Source: CAVXZE01 sp963766175 (GTDB lineage Bacteria > Myxococcota_A > UBA9160 > UBA6930). From it: 64,000 nucleotides of DNA. The stretch covers positions 1 through 64,000 of the forward strand of contig CAVXZE010000010.1 of the NCBI GenBank assembly GCA_963766175.1, read 5' to 3'. Positions 25,757 through 34,663 of this stretch are shown piece by piece (position 1 is the stretch's first letter; every line of letters starts with the position of its first letter). The translations under genes and the position numbers were made by a program. The notes beneath the pieces are model-generated. The model had not been told where the DNA came from. It saw only the letters and a list, made by a program, of their open reading frames with translations, and ran no database searches.

Positions 25757-27670
25757 TCAAAACGCCTCCGTAATGATGGCCCCTGCGGGACAGATGTCGG
25801 CACAGACCCCGCAGCCGCTGCAGATCACCTCGTCGATCTTCGCCTTTCCCGCCTCGGCGTCCCAGATCAGGCCGGGGCACTGGAACACCCGCGTGCAGAG
25901 GCGGGCGCAGCCGCAGGCGTCTCCCCGACACTTCTCCGGGTCGATGTGGACCCGGTAGTCCGGCTCTCCCTGTCTGGCTCTCACCAGCCCGCAGGTCCTC
26001 TTCGAGATCAGGACCCGCACTCCCCCGTCGTCGCGCAACAGATCCAGGAGCTTCTCGGTGGTTCCCTCCAGATCGAAGGGGTCGGTGACCTCCACCCGGA
26101 CTCCCATCGCTCGGCAGAGCGCCTCGATGTCCACGACGGGTGTCGTCTCTCCCGTGGCGGTCTTTCCGATTCCCGGGTGGGGCTGGAATCCCGTCATGGC
26201 TGTAGCCGAGTTGTCCAGAATCAGCAGGGTGAAGTTGGAGGCGTTGTAGATCCCATTGAGCAGCGCGGGAATGGCTGCGTGGAAGAAGGTCGAGTCGCCG
26301 CACACCGAGACCACTGGCTGCTCGAACCCCGTCCGCGCCAGGTTGCCGAACCCGCAGGCCAGACCCACGCCCGACCCCATGGCCTGGACGGTCTTGACCT
26401 GGAAGTAACCGGTCGGCCCCAGGGCCATGGTGTAGCAGCCGATGTCCCCGGTCACGAAGCCGCCTCTTCCATCCAGCTTGAGGGCGTTCTTGATCGACCA
26501 GAAGGTCGCGCGGTGGGGGCAGCCCGCGCAGAAGCCGATCGCCCGCATGTGGGTGTGGCTTCCCGTCAGCTGCTGGGCCTTCTGGACGTACTCCGGAGAG
26601 ACTCCCTCCAGCTCCAGATCGAGGACGGAGCCCAGCGCCTTGGTGACCAGGTCCGGATTGAGCTCGCCGGAGTCGGGGATGTGCCCGCTTCGCTTGCCGT
26701 AGAAGGTGAGCGGTCCCGTGTCAGCCAGGTGACCTCCGACCAGCTCCTTCAGATTGCCCTCCAGGAACGGGGCCACCTCCTCCACCACCAGCACTCGCTG
26801 CGTGAGCGCCAGGTGCTTCTGCACGAACTTCTCGGGCAGTGGCCAGGTCGTGCCCAGCTTGAGAATGCCCACGCGGTTGCCCACATCCAGCGCCTTGACC
26901 GCCTCGAGTGAGTAGAACCAGCAGGCGCCGCTGGTGACCACCAGGAGCTCCGGCCGCTCCGGACCCACGTAGCGGTTGAAGGGAGAGGACTCGAACAGCT
27001 CCCGGACCTTCTCCAGCTTTGCGATCATCTGATGGTGCTTGAAGGGAACCGGATAGGGAGTGAAATCCACCGGGGAGGTAGCCGTGAACCTCGCCTCTTT
27101 GCTGGGCGGAATTCGCTCCCCCAGCACCACATCCCCTCGCGCGTGCGAGATCCGGGTGACCGTCCTCAGCATGCAGGCGTTGTGGATCTCTTCCGAAACC
27201 TCGAAGGCCCACCGCGTCATGTCCTTGGCTTCCTGGAAGGTGCCGGGCTCCAGCAGCGGCAGGTCGGCCCATTTGGCGAAGGGCCGGGAGTCCTGCTCGT
27301 TGGTGCTGGAGAGCGCCGAAGGATCGTCGCAGGCCGCGAGCACCAGTCCCGCCTTGGTCCCGGTGAGGTTCAGGTTCATCAGGAAGTCCGAGGCCACGTT
27401 GATCCCGTTCTGCTTCATGGCAACGATGGCTCGCACCCCGGCGAAGGAGGCGGCCGCGGCGACCTCCATCGCCACCTTCTCGTTCACCGACCACTCCGCG
27501 TAGATCTCCCCCTCCTTGGCCACCTCCGCCAGCGTGGCGATCACCTCTGACGACGGGGTCCCCGGATAAGCGGCAGCGAATCCCACCCCCGCCTCCAGCG
27601 CTCCTCGCGCGATGGCCTCGTTGCCCATGAAGAGCTCGCTCGTACCGGGCTTGCCTGTCGCGACGCTCAT
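25757..27670 (-). CDS. iorA: Indolepyruvate:ferredoxin oxidoreductase alpha subunit
   Basis: 637-residue fused alpha-beta-ferredoxin chain. The pyrimidine-binding domain begins ELFMGNEAIARGALEAGV and AAYPGTPSSEV; the TPP domain has GFCAGCPHR and GDIGCYTM through GDSTFFHA, including the GDG-type metal site near CGDSTF; the C-terminus carries two [4Fe-4S] sites, the first with irregular cysteine spacing (CRGDACGCARLC) and the second CSGCGVCADICP. The irregular first cluster is typical of IorA. The length and order match the family. It lies upstream of iorB and 50 bp downstream of the FrhB-like gene in a minus-strand operon. Confidence 0.95.
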   Translation of the reverse strand: MSVATGKPGTSELFMGNEAIARGALEAGVGFAAAYPGTPSSEVIATLAEVAKEGEIYAEWSVNEKVAMEVAAAASFAGVRAIVAMKQNGINVASDFLMNLNLTGTKAGLVLAACDDPSALSSTNEQDSRPFAKWADLPLLEPGTFQEAKDMTRWAFEVSEEIHNACMLRTVTRISHARGDVVLGERIPPSKEARFTATSPVDFTPYPVPFKHHQMIAKLEKVRELFESSPFNRYVGPERPELLVVTSGACWFYSLEAVKALDVGNRVGILKLGTTWPLPEKFVQKHLALTQRVLVVEEVAPFLEGNLKELVGGHLADTGPLTFYGKRSGHIPDSGELNPDLVTKALGSVLDLELEGVSPEYVQKAQQLTGSHTHMRAIGFCAGCPHRATFWSIKNALKLDGRGGFVTGDIGCYTMALGPTGYFQVKTVQAMGSGVGLACGFGNLARTGFEQPVVSVCGDSTFFHAAIPALLNGIYNASNFTLLILDNSATAMTGFQPHPGIGKTATGETTPVVDIEALCRAMGVRVEVTDPFDLEGTTEKLLDLLRDDGGVRVLISKRTCGLVRARQGEPDYRVHIDPEKCRGDACGCARLCTRVFQCPGLIWDAEAGKAKIDEVICSGCGVCADICPAGAIITEAF

Positions 27671-27720
27671 TGTCTTCGCATCCCCTTTCCGGCTTCTCGG
27701 CCTGGCCGAGAGCGCCGCTG

Positions 27721-28834
27721 CTATGCCAGAAGTCTCTCCAGTGCCTCTCCGCTCAGCTTCAAGTAGAGCAGGTCCTCGGTGCTACCGGATTTGTCGACGA
27801 TGTTCCGGAGCGCCCGCTTCTTCTTGGCGAGTGCGGCTCCCTTGAGGTGCTCCAGATTCTCCTCGGGCAGCGGAGCGGTCTCGATTGCACCGCCTGCAAC
27901 GGCCGCGTCCAGCAGATCCTTGCCCCTCTGACTCCTGACGATGAGCGTGTTCCAGCCCTGCACGCCCTCCGCCGCGCCCACCGAGAGGTCGGCCAACTCC
28001 GCCGTCATGTCGATGCACAGGTCGCAGGTGGATCTGATGAAGCGGCGGACCTCATCGAGGGGTAATCGAACGCAGGAAGAGTCGGTGTACACCTCGAACA
28101 CCTCAGCCGGCGGCGGTGGGATGTCGACTCTGGTGATCTCGGTGAGCTGCGTCTTCTGCTGGAGGAAGTCGACGAAATCCTCGTAGTCGAGTGCCCAGGT
28201 GCAGAACAGGCCCACCACCAGCTTCAGCTTCTCGATACGGTCGGCCTTCTCCAGGGGCGACGCCTTCATCTTGGCCAGCGCCAGCGCCTGGCAGGGTGTG
28301 GCCACCACCCCGATGCGCTGCGCCTCCGAGTCCGCTTCCCGGTTGAATGCAGCCAGTGTGGGCGAGGCCACGAAATTCGAGCCGGCGGACGCCAGCACTC
28401 CCGCCTCGTCGCCCACCGCGGTCCCGCTTGGGAGCAGACCCTCGATCGCTGGAGGTGAGCACCGCTCTGTCGAGCAGACCCTCGCGCAGCGCAAACGACA
28501 TGAGGGCGCTGACGGTCCCACCGTACTGACCCTTCTCCTGGATTGGGCGCTCCTTGGCCCGGGTCATGACGATCTCCCGGACCACTCCCAGCTCGTGATC
28601 GGGGCGAGGCACGCCGAAGACCGCCTGGCTGACCTCGTCGGGGTCCACGGATCCGCGGGGGCAGAAGGAGTAGCACCGTCCCTGGGAGAGGCTGCAGTCG
28701 TCCATCACGACGATCCTGCCGCGGTGGGCCACCAGGTAGGGACACATGCCCACGCAAGCGCCGCAAAGCGTGCAGAGCTGCCTGTCCACAACCTCGCTTC
28801 GAAGCTCTTGAGGCCCCTTCAACTCGGCGCTCAT
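27721..28834 (-). CDS. FrhB/FpoF-like F420-hydrogenase beta-subunit family protein, one frameshift
   Basis: About 370 residues if one frameshift is repaired. The first part (ATG at 28834, GGGAGGGAG upstream) has a two-cluster ferredoxin domain, CTLCGACVGMCPYL and CYSFCPRG, then the start of the FrhB domain (GQYGGTVSALMSFALREGLL). Near 28,445 the family sequence jumps to another frame and continues VVATPCQALALAKM, then CTWALDYEDFV and STCDLCIDMTAELADLSVGAA to the stop at 27,721. Homologues pass electrons between ferredoxin or flavin and partners such as F420 or heterodisulfide reductases. Lying upstream of IorAB, it may be the electron outlet of that enzyme. One extra base around 28,441-28,450 explains the break; an assembly error is as likely as real decay. 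Confidence 0.8.
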
Positions 28835-29015
28835 CTCCCGCTCCCTCCCATGGTCCTCGGCTCTCTTGCTCGATCGCTCACCACCTGTTGCTAGCCCAGG
28901 GTAGGCGACCGGTCTACCCCAGGAATCCCCCGGGAGCTTTTCGGAACTCTTCCCTATCGAAAACGGAGCGCCCGCACGGACTTTCGCCACCCTCGCGTCT
29001 CGGTGCCCCCAAACC

Positions 29016-29021
29016 TATAAT
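29016..29021 (+). promoter_or_regulatory. Consensus -10 box (TATAAT) upstream of the alcohol dehydrogenase/AOR pair
   Basis: A perfect TATAAT lies 64 bp before the ATG at 29085, in the 250-bp divergent gap between the FrhB-like and Fe-ADH genes, a gap otherwise without coding signal. No good -35 hexamer is seen 17 bp upstream, so an activator may be needed. It could drive the ADH-AOR operon. Confidence 0.4.
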
Positions 29022-29084
29022 GCGTTCTTTCGTATCCCGTCCGGTCGATCGCTATCTGCGAAATAGAGAAGAGAGGTGAATGCC

Positions 29085-30353
29085 ATGCCTTACTGGTTCG
29101 AGGACCCGATGCTGCGATCTCTCCTCCCGCTGTCCCTCTCCTCCTCCATCAAGGGCCTGACCACCATCTTCAGCGTTCCCAAGATGATCATCGGGGCCAA
29201 CGTCTTCCCATCCGGTATGACGATCGGGCCGTCGACCATCGATACCTTGTCGGCCAGATGCGCGAAGAAGAGGGCCTTCATCGTCACCGATCAGTTCAGC
29301 AACCGCTTCGTAAAGAAGATCGCTCCCTTTCTCGAGAACGGTGGGTTCACCTGTGAGACCTGGCCCAAATGCCTTCCCGAGGCACCCATCGAGAACGTCC
29401 AAGAATGCGGCGAGGCAATGAAGGCGTTCGAGCCCGACCTGATCCTGGCCCTGGGGGGAGGCTCGGTCATCGACAGCGCCAAGGTGGCCTGGATCCTCTA
29501 CGAGCGGCCGGATATCACTGACGTGTGTATGGTGTCCCCCTTGGACAAGCTGGGGCTGCGAAAGAAGGCCATCCTCGCGGCGGTGCCGACCACCAGCGGT
29601 ACCGGCTCGGAATGCACCGGGGCGGCCGTGGTGCACGATAACGCAGCGCATCGCAAGATCCCGCTCGCCAACGACGAGCTGCTGCCCGACGTGGCCATCC
29701 TGTCACCGGAATTCACCTACACCATGCCCCCCGAATTGACCGCCGGAACCGGCCTGGATGTCCTGGCCCACTCCATGGACGCGGTGACGATGCCGGCGGC
29801 CTATGAACTCACCGATCCACTGGCGCTCAAGTCCATCGAGATGGTCTTTCGATGGCTCCCTCGGGTCTACCGGGAGGGACGGGACCGCGAGGCTCGCCAT
29901 CGGATGCTTCTGGCCTCCAGCATGGCCGGCGTGGCGTTCGGCATGAGTGGCGCCCATCTGACCCACGCCTTCGGACACTCCCTCGGCGCGGCTTTCGAGC
30001 TGCACCATGGAATGACCGTCGGCTTCTTCGTCCCTCAGAGCCTGCAGTACTGCAGCCCGGTGACGGACAAGTACCTGCTGATCTGCGATGCACTGAAGGT
30101 GGGAGGGGAGGCTCCGGAGGAGAGGCTCGCAAACCTGGTGGCCAAGGTCCGGGCGCTCCTGACCGAGCTGGGAGTGCCGCTGACGATCCAGGGTCTGGGG
30201 ATCTCGGAAGCGGATTTCGAGGCCAACATCGACAAGCTGGTGGAATACGCGGCTGGCGACATCAGCAGCCTCTTGAGTCCGCGACCGGTCACGCCAGCCC
30301 AGTGCGAGAAGATCTTCCGCTACGCCTACGAGGGCAAGGACATCGATTTCTAG
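29085..30353 (+). CDS. Iron-containing alcohol dehydrogenase
   Basis: 422-residue group III alcohol dehydrogenase, unlike the one at 5,874 in length and N-terminus. Signatures: LALGGGSVIDSAKVA for coenzyme binding, VPTTSGTGSECTGAAV, and iron-ligand histidines in GTGLDVLAHSMDA, LTHAFGHSLGAAFELHHG. An ATG at 29085 preceded by AGAGGTG is preferred over an in-frame GTG 9 bp upstream. The AOR gene begins 10 bp after its stop, so the pair forms an operon that could take an alcohol to the aldehyde and then to the acid, with reduction of NAD and ferredoxin, or run in reverse. Confidence 0.93.
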   Translation: MPYWFEDPMLRSLLPLSLSSSIKGLTTIFSVPKMIIGANVFPSGMTIGPSTIDTLSARCAKKRAFIVTDQFSNRFVKKIAPFLENGGFTCETWPKCLPEAPIENVQECGEAMKAFEPDLILALGGGSVIDSAKVAWILYERPDITDVCMVSPLDKLGLRKKAILAAVPTTSGTGSECTGAAVVHDNAAHRKIPLANDELLPDVAILSPEFTYTMPPELTAGTGLDVLAHSMDAVTMPAAYELTDPLALKSIEMVFRWLPRVYREGRDREARHRMLLASSMAGVAFGMSGAHLTHAFGHSLGAAFELHHGMTVGFFVPQSLQYCSPVTDKYLLICDALKVGGEAPEERLANLVAKVRALLTELGVPLTIQGLGISEADFEANIDKLVEYAAGDISSLLSPRPVTPAQCEKIFRYAYEGKDIDF

Positions 30354-30363
30354 AGGAGTGCGC

Positions 30364-32193
30364 ATGTACGGATATCACGGTCGGTTTCTCGAGGTGGATC
30401 TCTCGGCCGGAACCACCACGGAGATTCCCCTATCCGAGGAAATTCTCGAGAAGTACATCGGCGGGGCGACGCTGGCAGCGGCCCTCGTCTACGAGCGCGT
30501 CTCCAAGGGCATCGATCCATTGAGTCCTGAAAACCCGCTGGTGTTCTCCACGGGTCCGTTCACCGGCTCTTCGGTCCCGATGGTGAGCCGATACGCAGTC
30601 TGCGGAATTTCGCCGCTGACCGGGTATTGGGGTGAGTCCACCAGCGGCGGGAAGTTTCCAGTCCGGCTGAAGGGCTCGGGCTTCGACGGGCTGATCGTCA
30701 CCGGCCGTTCGGAAAAGCCGGTCTACTTGTACCTGGAGAAGGGCAAAGCCGAGATCAGGGACGCCTCCCAGCTCTGGGGCAAGGACAGCTACGAAACGCA
30801 GAAACTCATCAAGGAGGAGCTCGGCGACGACAATCTCAGCGTCGCCTGCATCGCCAGGGGCGGCGAGAAACAGGTCCGATACGCCTCCGTCATGAACGAC
30901 AAGGGGCGTAGCGCCGGGCGCTGTGGCATGGGCGCGTTGATGGGGTCGAAGAATCTCAAGGCCGTGGCCGCGGCCGGTGATTCGAAGCCGAAGCTGGCCG
31001 ATCCTGCAAAGATCCGAGCCCTGGTCAAGCAGACCGGCACCGACATCGACGGCAACGTGATCTCCCTGGCCTTCGGCGAGTACGGCACGCTGATGTACAT
31101 GGACATGGGGATGATGCTCGGCGACGTTCCGGTGAAGTACTTCACCAAGAGCGTGTTTCCGGTGGAGAAGTTGACAGGCGAGGCATTCCGCCAGGCTTAC
31201 ACGATCAAGAACCACGCCTGCCGAGGCTGTCCGGTCGGCTGCGGTCGCCTGGTCAAGAACTTCGAACCGGATCTGGACGTGGATGGGCCGGAATACGAGA
31301 CGGCAGCCGCCTTCGGGCCCCTCTGCCTGAACACGGACCTCGACTCCATCGTCGAGGCCAACCATCTATGCAACGTCCACGGAATCGACACCATCTCGGC
31401 TGGGGTCAGCATTGCCTACGCGCTCTACCTCTACGAGCTGGGCGTCTTGACCAAGGACGACGTTGGCATGGAGCTCCTCTGGGGGGACAGCAAGGCCATC
31501 TTGAAGCTGGTGGAAATGATCGTGAACCAGGAAGGCATTGGCGAGATTCTCGCCAAGGGCACACTGGCGATGGCTCGGCACTTCGGCCGTGACGAGGGTG
31601 AAGCAGCCCAGGTCAAGGGGCTGGAGATGCCCATGCACGACGGAAGGGCCTTCCAGGGGCTGGCGGTCTCCTACGCGACGGGTCCTCGCGGCGCCTGTCA
31701 CCTGAAGGGAGACTATTACAATGTCGACCTCGGGAACATGGTGTTGGAGTACAACATTCTGCCCAGTGATCGGCACTCCTCGGATGGCAAGGCCGAGTTC
31801 GCGGCCAAGTTCCAGAGTCTGAAAGATCTGTTCGATGCCCTCACGCTGTGTAAATTTGCGCCGCTCAGCCCGACCAGGATTTGCGAGTTTCTGAGCGCCA
31901 TCACCGGATGGACGTGCACCCCGGAGAGTCTGCTGGCCGCCGGCGACCGGTCGCTGAACATCAAGCGCGCCATCAGCTCGAAGCTCGGACTCACACGGGA
32001 GCACGACCGGCTTCCCGAGATCTGCATGCGGCCCCTCGACGAGGGCACCAGCGCCGGCGTGGTTCCGGCGATGGACAAGATGCTCCGGGAATACTACGAG
32101 TACCGCTCCTGGGACTGGGAGACCGGGCGACCTTCCAAGGAAAAGCTCCTGGAGCTGGGCCTGAATCAGGTGGCGGAGGACCTGTACTCCTGA
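30364..32193 (+). CDS. aor: Aldehyde:ferredoxin oxidoreductase (tungstopterin family)
   Basis: 609-residue AOR-family enzyme that oxidises aldehydes to acids with ferredoxin. The N-terminal domain starts GRFLEVDLSAGTTTEIPL, with GESTSGGKFPVRLKGSGFDG contacting the pterin; SAGRCGMGALMGSKNLKAV is the second pterin-binding block; the [4Fe-4S] cluster uses ACRGCPVGCG plus a later cysteine in LTLCKFAP. Length matches the family. ATG at 30364 with GAGGAG 5 bp upstream is chosen over a GTG at 30358. The tungsten cofactor and ferredoxin dependence indicate an anaerobic lifestyle. Cytoplasmic. It follows the Fe-ADH directly. Confidence 0.95.
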   Translation: MYGYHGRFLEVDLSAGTTTEIPLSEEILEKYIGGATLAAALVYERVSKGIDPLSPENPLVFSTGPFTGSSVPMVSRYAVCGISPLTGYWGESTSGGKFPVRLKGSGFDGLIVTGRSEKPVYLYLEKGKAEIRDASQLWGKDSYETQKLIKEELGDDNLSVACIARGGEKQVRYASVMNDKGRSAGRCGMGALMGSKNLKAVAAAGDSKPKLADPAKIRALVKQTGTDIDGNVISLAFGEYGTLMYMDMGMMLGDVPVKYFTKSVFPVEKLTGEAFRQAYTIKNHACRGCPVGCGRLVKNFEPDLDVDGPEYETAAAFGPLCLNTDLDSIVEANHLCNVHGIDTISAGVSIAYALYLYELGVLTKDDVGMELLWGDSKAILKLVEMIVNQEGIGEILAKGTLAMARHFGRDEGEAAQVKGLEMPMHDGRAFQGLAVSYATGPRGACHLKGDYYNVDLGNMVLEYNILPSDRHSSDGKAEFAAKFQSLKDLFDALTLCKFAPLSPTRICEFLSAITGWTCTPESLLAAGDRSLNIKRAISSKLGLTREHDRLPEICMRPLDEGTSAGVVPAMDKMLREYYEYRSWDWETGRPSKEKLLELGLNQVAEDLYS

Positions 32194-32205
32194 TTCCAGT
32201 TCAGG

Positions 32206-32325
32206 CTAGGGACGAGCCACCTGGACGGGAACGCCCCCGGCCTCGATGCTCTCGAGGGCGGCGAAGACGGTCGCCGAGGCGATGTAACTCCTGGGTCCGA
32301 TCCGTCCTCGTGTTGGGATTCGGCG
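32206..32325 (-). pseudogene. Short C-terminal gene remnant, family not recognised
   Basis: Just downstream of the CBS-ACT gene, a minus-strand frame of about 40 codons ends at a stop at 32206-32208 and reads RGRIGPRSYIASATVFAALE followed by SIEAGGVPVQVARP. The regular hydrophobic pattern and codon use look like the conserved tail of a dehydrogenase-type protein, but upstream sequence does not continue it. Probably what is left of a deleted gene in this convergent gap. Confidence 0.3.
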
Positions 32326-32362
32326 AAGTCCGGGTGGAGACCTCGGTAGGCCGAGGGAGGGC

Positions 32363-33070
32363 TCAACCGCCGGTCGTGGAGGAGGCGGAAGCGGCCAGGT
32401 CGTCTTCGATCATGTATAGGAGATCGGCCTGCTTCCGTAGATCCCCCTCCAAGGCTCGAAGCTCCGACGGTGGAAGATCCCCGATCCGGATGTATACGCG
32501 GCGCCATCCGGAGGCCGCCAGGGTATGGGAGGTCAGGATGCTGGCCACGAGCCCGCCGTGCTTCCGAATCACATCGGCCACCTCCTTGATGGAGCCGGCG
32601 CGATCCTCCAGCTGGAACGCGAAGGTGGTCTTTCCCGACGAGACGCCGGAGAGATCGACCAGGACCTTGAAGATGTCGGTCTCGGTGAGGATTCCCAGGA
32701 GCTGCCCCGCAGTGTCGGTCACGGGTAAGCCCGACATGCGATGCTTCAGCATCAGCTGGGCGGCCGCCACGATGGTCTGCTCCGGGTGGATGGTGATCAC
32801 CTCGCGCGACATGACTTCCTTGATGGTGATGCCGGAGAGGAGAGAATGCAGCTCTGGCATCAGCTCTCTCTCCTGAGTGTCGAAGCTGACGACCTGCGAC
32901 GGCGCTGCAGAGCGAAGGTCGCGGTCCGTGACGATTCCGATCAGCTGGTTGTCGCGGATGACGGGAAATCGGCGGACCTTGTGCTTCTTCATCAGCTCCG
33001 CTGCATCCAATATGGATTGGTCCTCACTCACGCTTATCGGATTCGGAGTCATGTATTCCCTTACCAGCAT
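32363..33070 (-). CDS. CBS-domain pair with C-terminal ACT-like domain (AcuB-like)
   Basis: 235-residue putative regulator. Two CBS motifs: MTPNPISVSEDQSILDAAEL through LIGIVTDRDLR, and VMSREVITIHPEQTIVAAAQ through LLGILTETDIF; together these bind adenylates such as AMP or SAM. The last ~90 residues (KTTFAFQLEDRAGSIKEVAD, then ASILTSH) have the pattern of an ACT domain, which binds amino acids or other small ligands. This order matches AcuB-like proteins. It is probably a cytoplasmic energy or metabolite sensor; the target is unknown. It lies 89 bp downstream of the UROD-thioredoxin gene on the same strand. Confidence 0.85.
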   Translation of the reverse strand: MLVREYMTPNPISVSEDQSILDAAELMKKHKVRRFPVIRDNQLIGIVTDRDLRSAAPSQVVSFDTQERELMPELHSLLSGITIKEVMSREVITIHPEQTIVAAAQLMLKHRMSGLPVTDTAGQLLGILTETDIFKVLVDLSGVSSGKTTFAFQLEDRAGSIKEVADVIRKHGGLVASILTSHTLAASGWRRVYIRIGDLPPSELRALEGDLRKQADLLYMIEDDLAASASSTTGG

Positions 33071-33159
33071 GACGACGCGTCCTCTTCATCCATGGTTTGC
33101 CTCGCATAGAGCTGCCCGGTTATCGTACCCGCGATCGCCGGGCGGGTCCACGGCCATCG

Positions 33160-34548
33160 CTACTCGGCGAGGGAGGTGATGTTCTTCTGAATTGCCCTGG
33201 CTTCGATCGCCTTTACCAGCGTCTTGGTGTCGGGGATGATCGAGGCAAAGACGATCTCACCGTCTATGCAGATGGTCGGCAGGTTCTTTACTCCGAGCTT
33301 CTTCATCATCCCCAGACCGGCCCGCGCCTTGATCCTGTGTTCATTGATGTAGACCTTCACGAACGCGTCCCGCGCGGCGACTTCGACGGCTTCCATCATG
33401 TACTGACACGGGGCGCACGACGTGGAGTCGAGGGTGATGACGTCCACGATCACTTCCTTGTGATCTCCATAGGGGGGCACCTGGACGTCATCGAAGCTGT
33501 CCTCCTTGGTTTCTCGGGCGGAGGCCCTGACGACGTCTCGCTGGTATTCGTCGTGGACCATCTCCGCGACCGCCTGGAGATTTCTCTCCGGCGTGTGGTA
33601 GGGCAGGTCACAGCCCGGAGCCAGAATGAAGCCTTTCGAACCGCTCTTGTCGATGATCTCGAGGGCCTCGCGCCGCGCATCGTCTTCATCACCGAGAAGC
33701 AGCACCGACGTCAGCTTGATGTTTCCGCCAAAGGACTTGCCGTTCTCGGTGCAGAGCCTGCGCAGATCGTCCATCGAAATCTGCTCGTCAACGGAAATGT
33801 TGTCGGCATGGGTACGGCACATGACTTCCAGGTTCCGGGTGACATCACCGCAGACGAACAGGGATGAGAGTCCCGCATTGTCACGGATCCAGTCGAAGAC
33901 CTTGTTCACGCCCTCCGTCACGAACGTCTCGAAATGCTCCAGCGATATCTGGCTGGTCATCGGATCGACGACGGCGACGACGCTGGCGCCGTGCGAGAGA
34001 TAGAGCGATGCCATGCGAATGCCGACGTCGGCGCAGTAGTCGACCAGTCTCTTCACCTCGTCGGGGCGGTCGAACATGTCGAGAAAGATGTCGTTGCCGC
34101 GCAGGTGAAGTGCCAGTGTGAAGGGACCGCAGACCAGGCCGTAGAAGGCGACCTCGTCCCCCAGGTCGCGATCCAGCGTCTCCAGTGCGCTCATCACCAT
34201 CGGGAGACGGCCCTTGGTCCGATCCAGCTCGGGGAGGTCCTCGAAGGTGGCTCCGGCACCGGCGAGCGGATGCGTGACGACGGCGGGAGGGACCTCGTCG
34301 GCCCAGTGCAGCTCGCAGCCGAGAATCTCGGCTTCGAGCTGCAGGTCGAAGTTCACCGGCAGGCCGTCGGGTCTGTACAGCCCATGCGCCTTCTTCAGGC
34401 CTTCGACGAGCAGATCGGCGGAGCGCAGGTATTCCGCAGCGCCTCTACCGATCAGCTTCGCGCCGTGGCAGCCGACGAAGGGCAGCCAGGCCGGCCGGGG
34501 AGTCTCTTCGCCTCTGATCGCCTCGAGCAGCAGTTCCTTCCCCGTCAT
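33160..34548 (-). CDS. UROD/MtaA-like methyltransferase domain fused to a thioredoxin-like domain
   Basis: 462-residue fusion. Residues ~1-350 form a uroporphyrinogen-decarboxylase-fold domain of the cobamide:CoM methyltransferase branch (MtaA, MtbA, CmuA): GKELLLEAIRGEETPRPAWL, AFYGLVCGPFTLALHLRG, ADVGIRMASLYLSHGAS, and GFILAPGCDLPYHTPERNL near its end, a Cys in the zinc-ligand position. Residues ~375-462 are a small thioredoxin-like domain with VITLDSTSCAPCQYM (CxxC) and GVKNLPTICIDGEIVF with the cis-proline. True UROD for heme synthesis lacks this tail and differs at the active site. A methyl-transfer or thiol-handling role is inferred. The ATG at 34548 follows GAGGAG; a GTG at 34551 is the alternative. 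Confidence 0.82.
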   Translation of the reverse strand: MTGKELLLEAIRGEETPRPAWLPFVGCHGAKLIGRGAAEYLRSADLLVEGLKKAHGLYRPDGLPVNFDLQLEAEILGCELHWADEVPPAVVTHPLAGAGATFEDLPELDRTKGRLPMVMSALETLDRDLGDEVAFYGLVCGPFTLALHLRGNDIFLDMFDRPDEVKRLVDYCADVGIRMASLYLSHGASVVAVVDPMTSQISLEHFETFVTEGVNKVFDWIRDNAGLSSLFVCGDVTRNLEVMCRTHADNISVDEQISMDDLRRLCTENGKSFGGNIKLTSVLLLGDEDDARREALEIIDKSGSKGFILAPGCDLPYHTPERNLQAVAEMVHDEYQRDVVRASARETKEDSFDDVQVPPYGDHKEVIVDVITLDSTSCAPCQYMMEAVEVAARDAFVKVYINEHRIKARAGLGMMKKLGVKNLPTICIDGEIVFASIIPDTKTLVKAIEARAIQKNITSLAE

Positions 34549-34663
34549 CACGCTTCTCCTCGGGAGGGGTGGGGCCTGGGCGCGTTCTGTCCGGCGTCAA
34601 CGATACCAGATCACGACGCGGGGTCGGAGGCGATGCCACCGCAGGCCCCGCCGCGTCTCGAGC

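Noticed and set aside
33160..34548. Housekeeping uroporphyrinogen decarboxylase (hemE)
   Set aside because: The thioredoxin-like C-terminus and a zinc-type Cys near the end of the barrel fit the corrinoid methyltransferase branch, and no heme genes are near.
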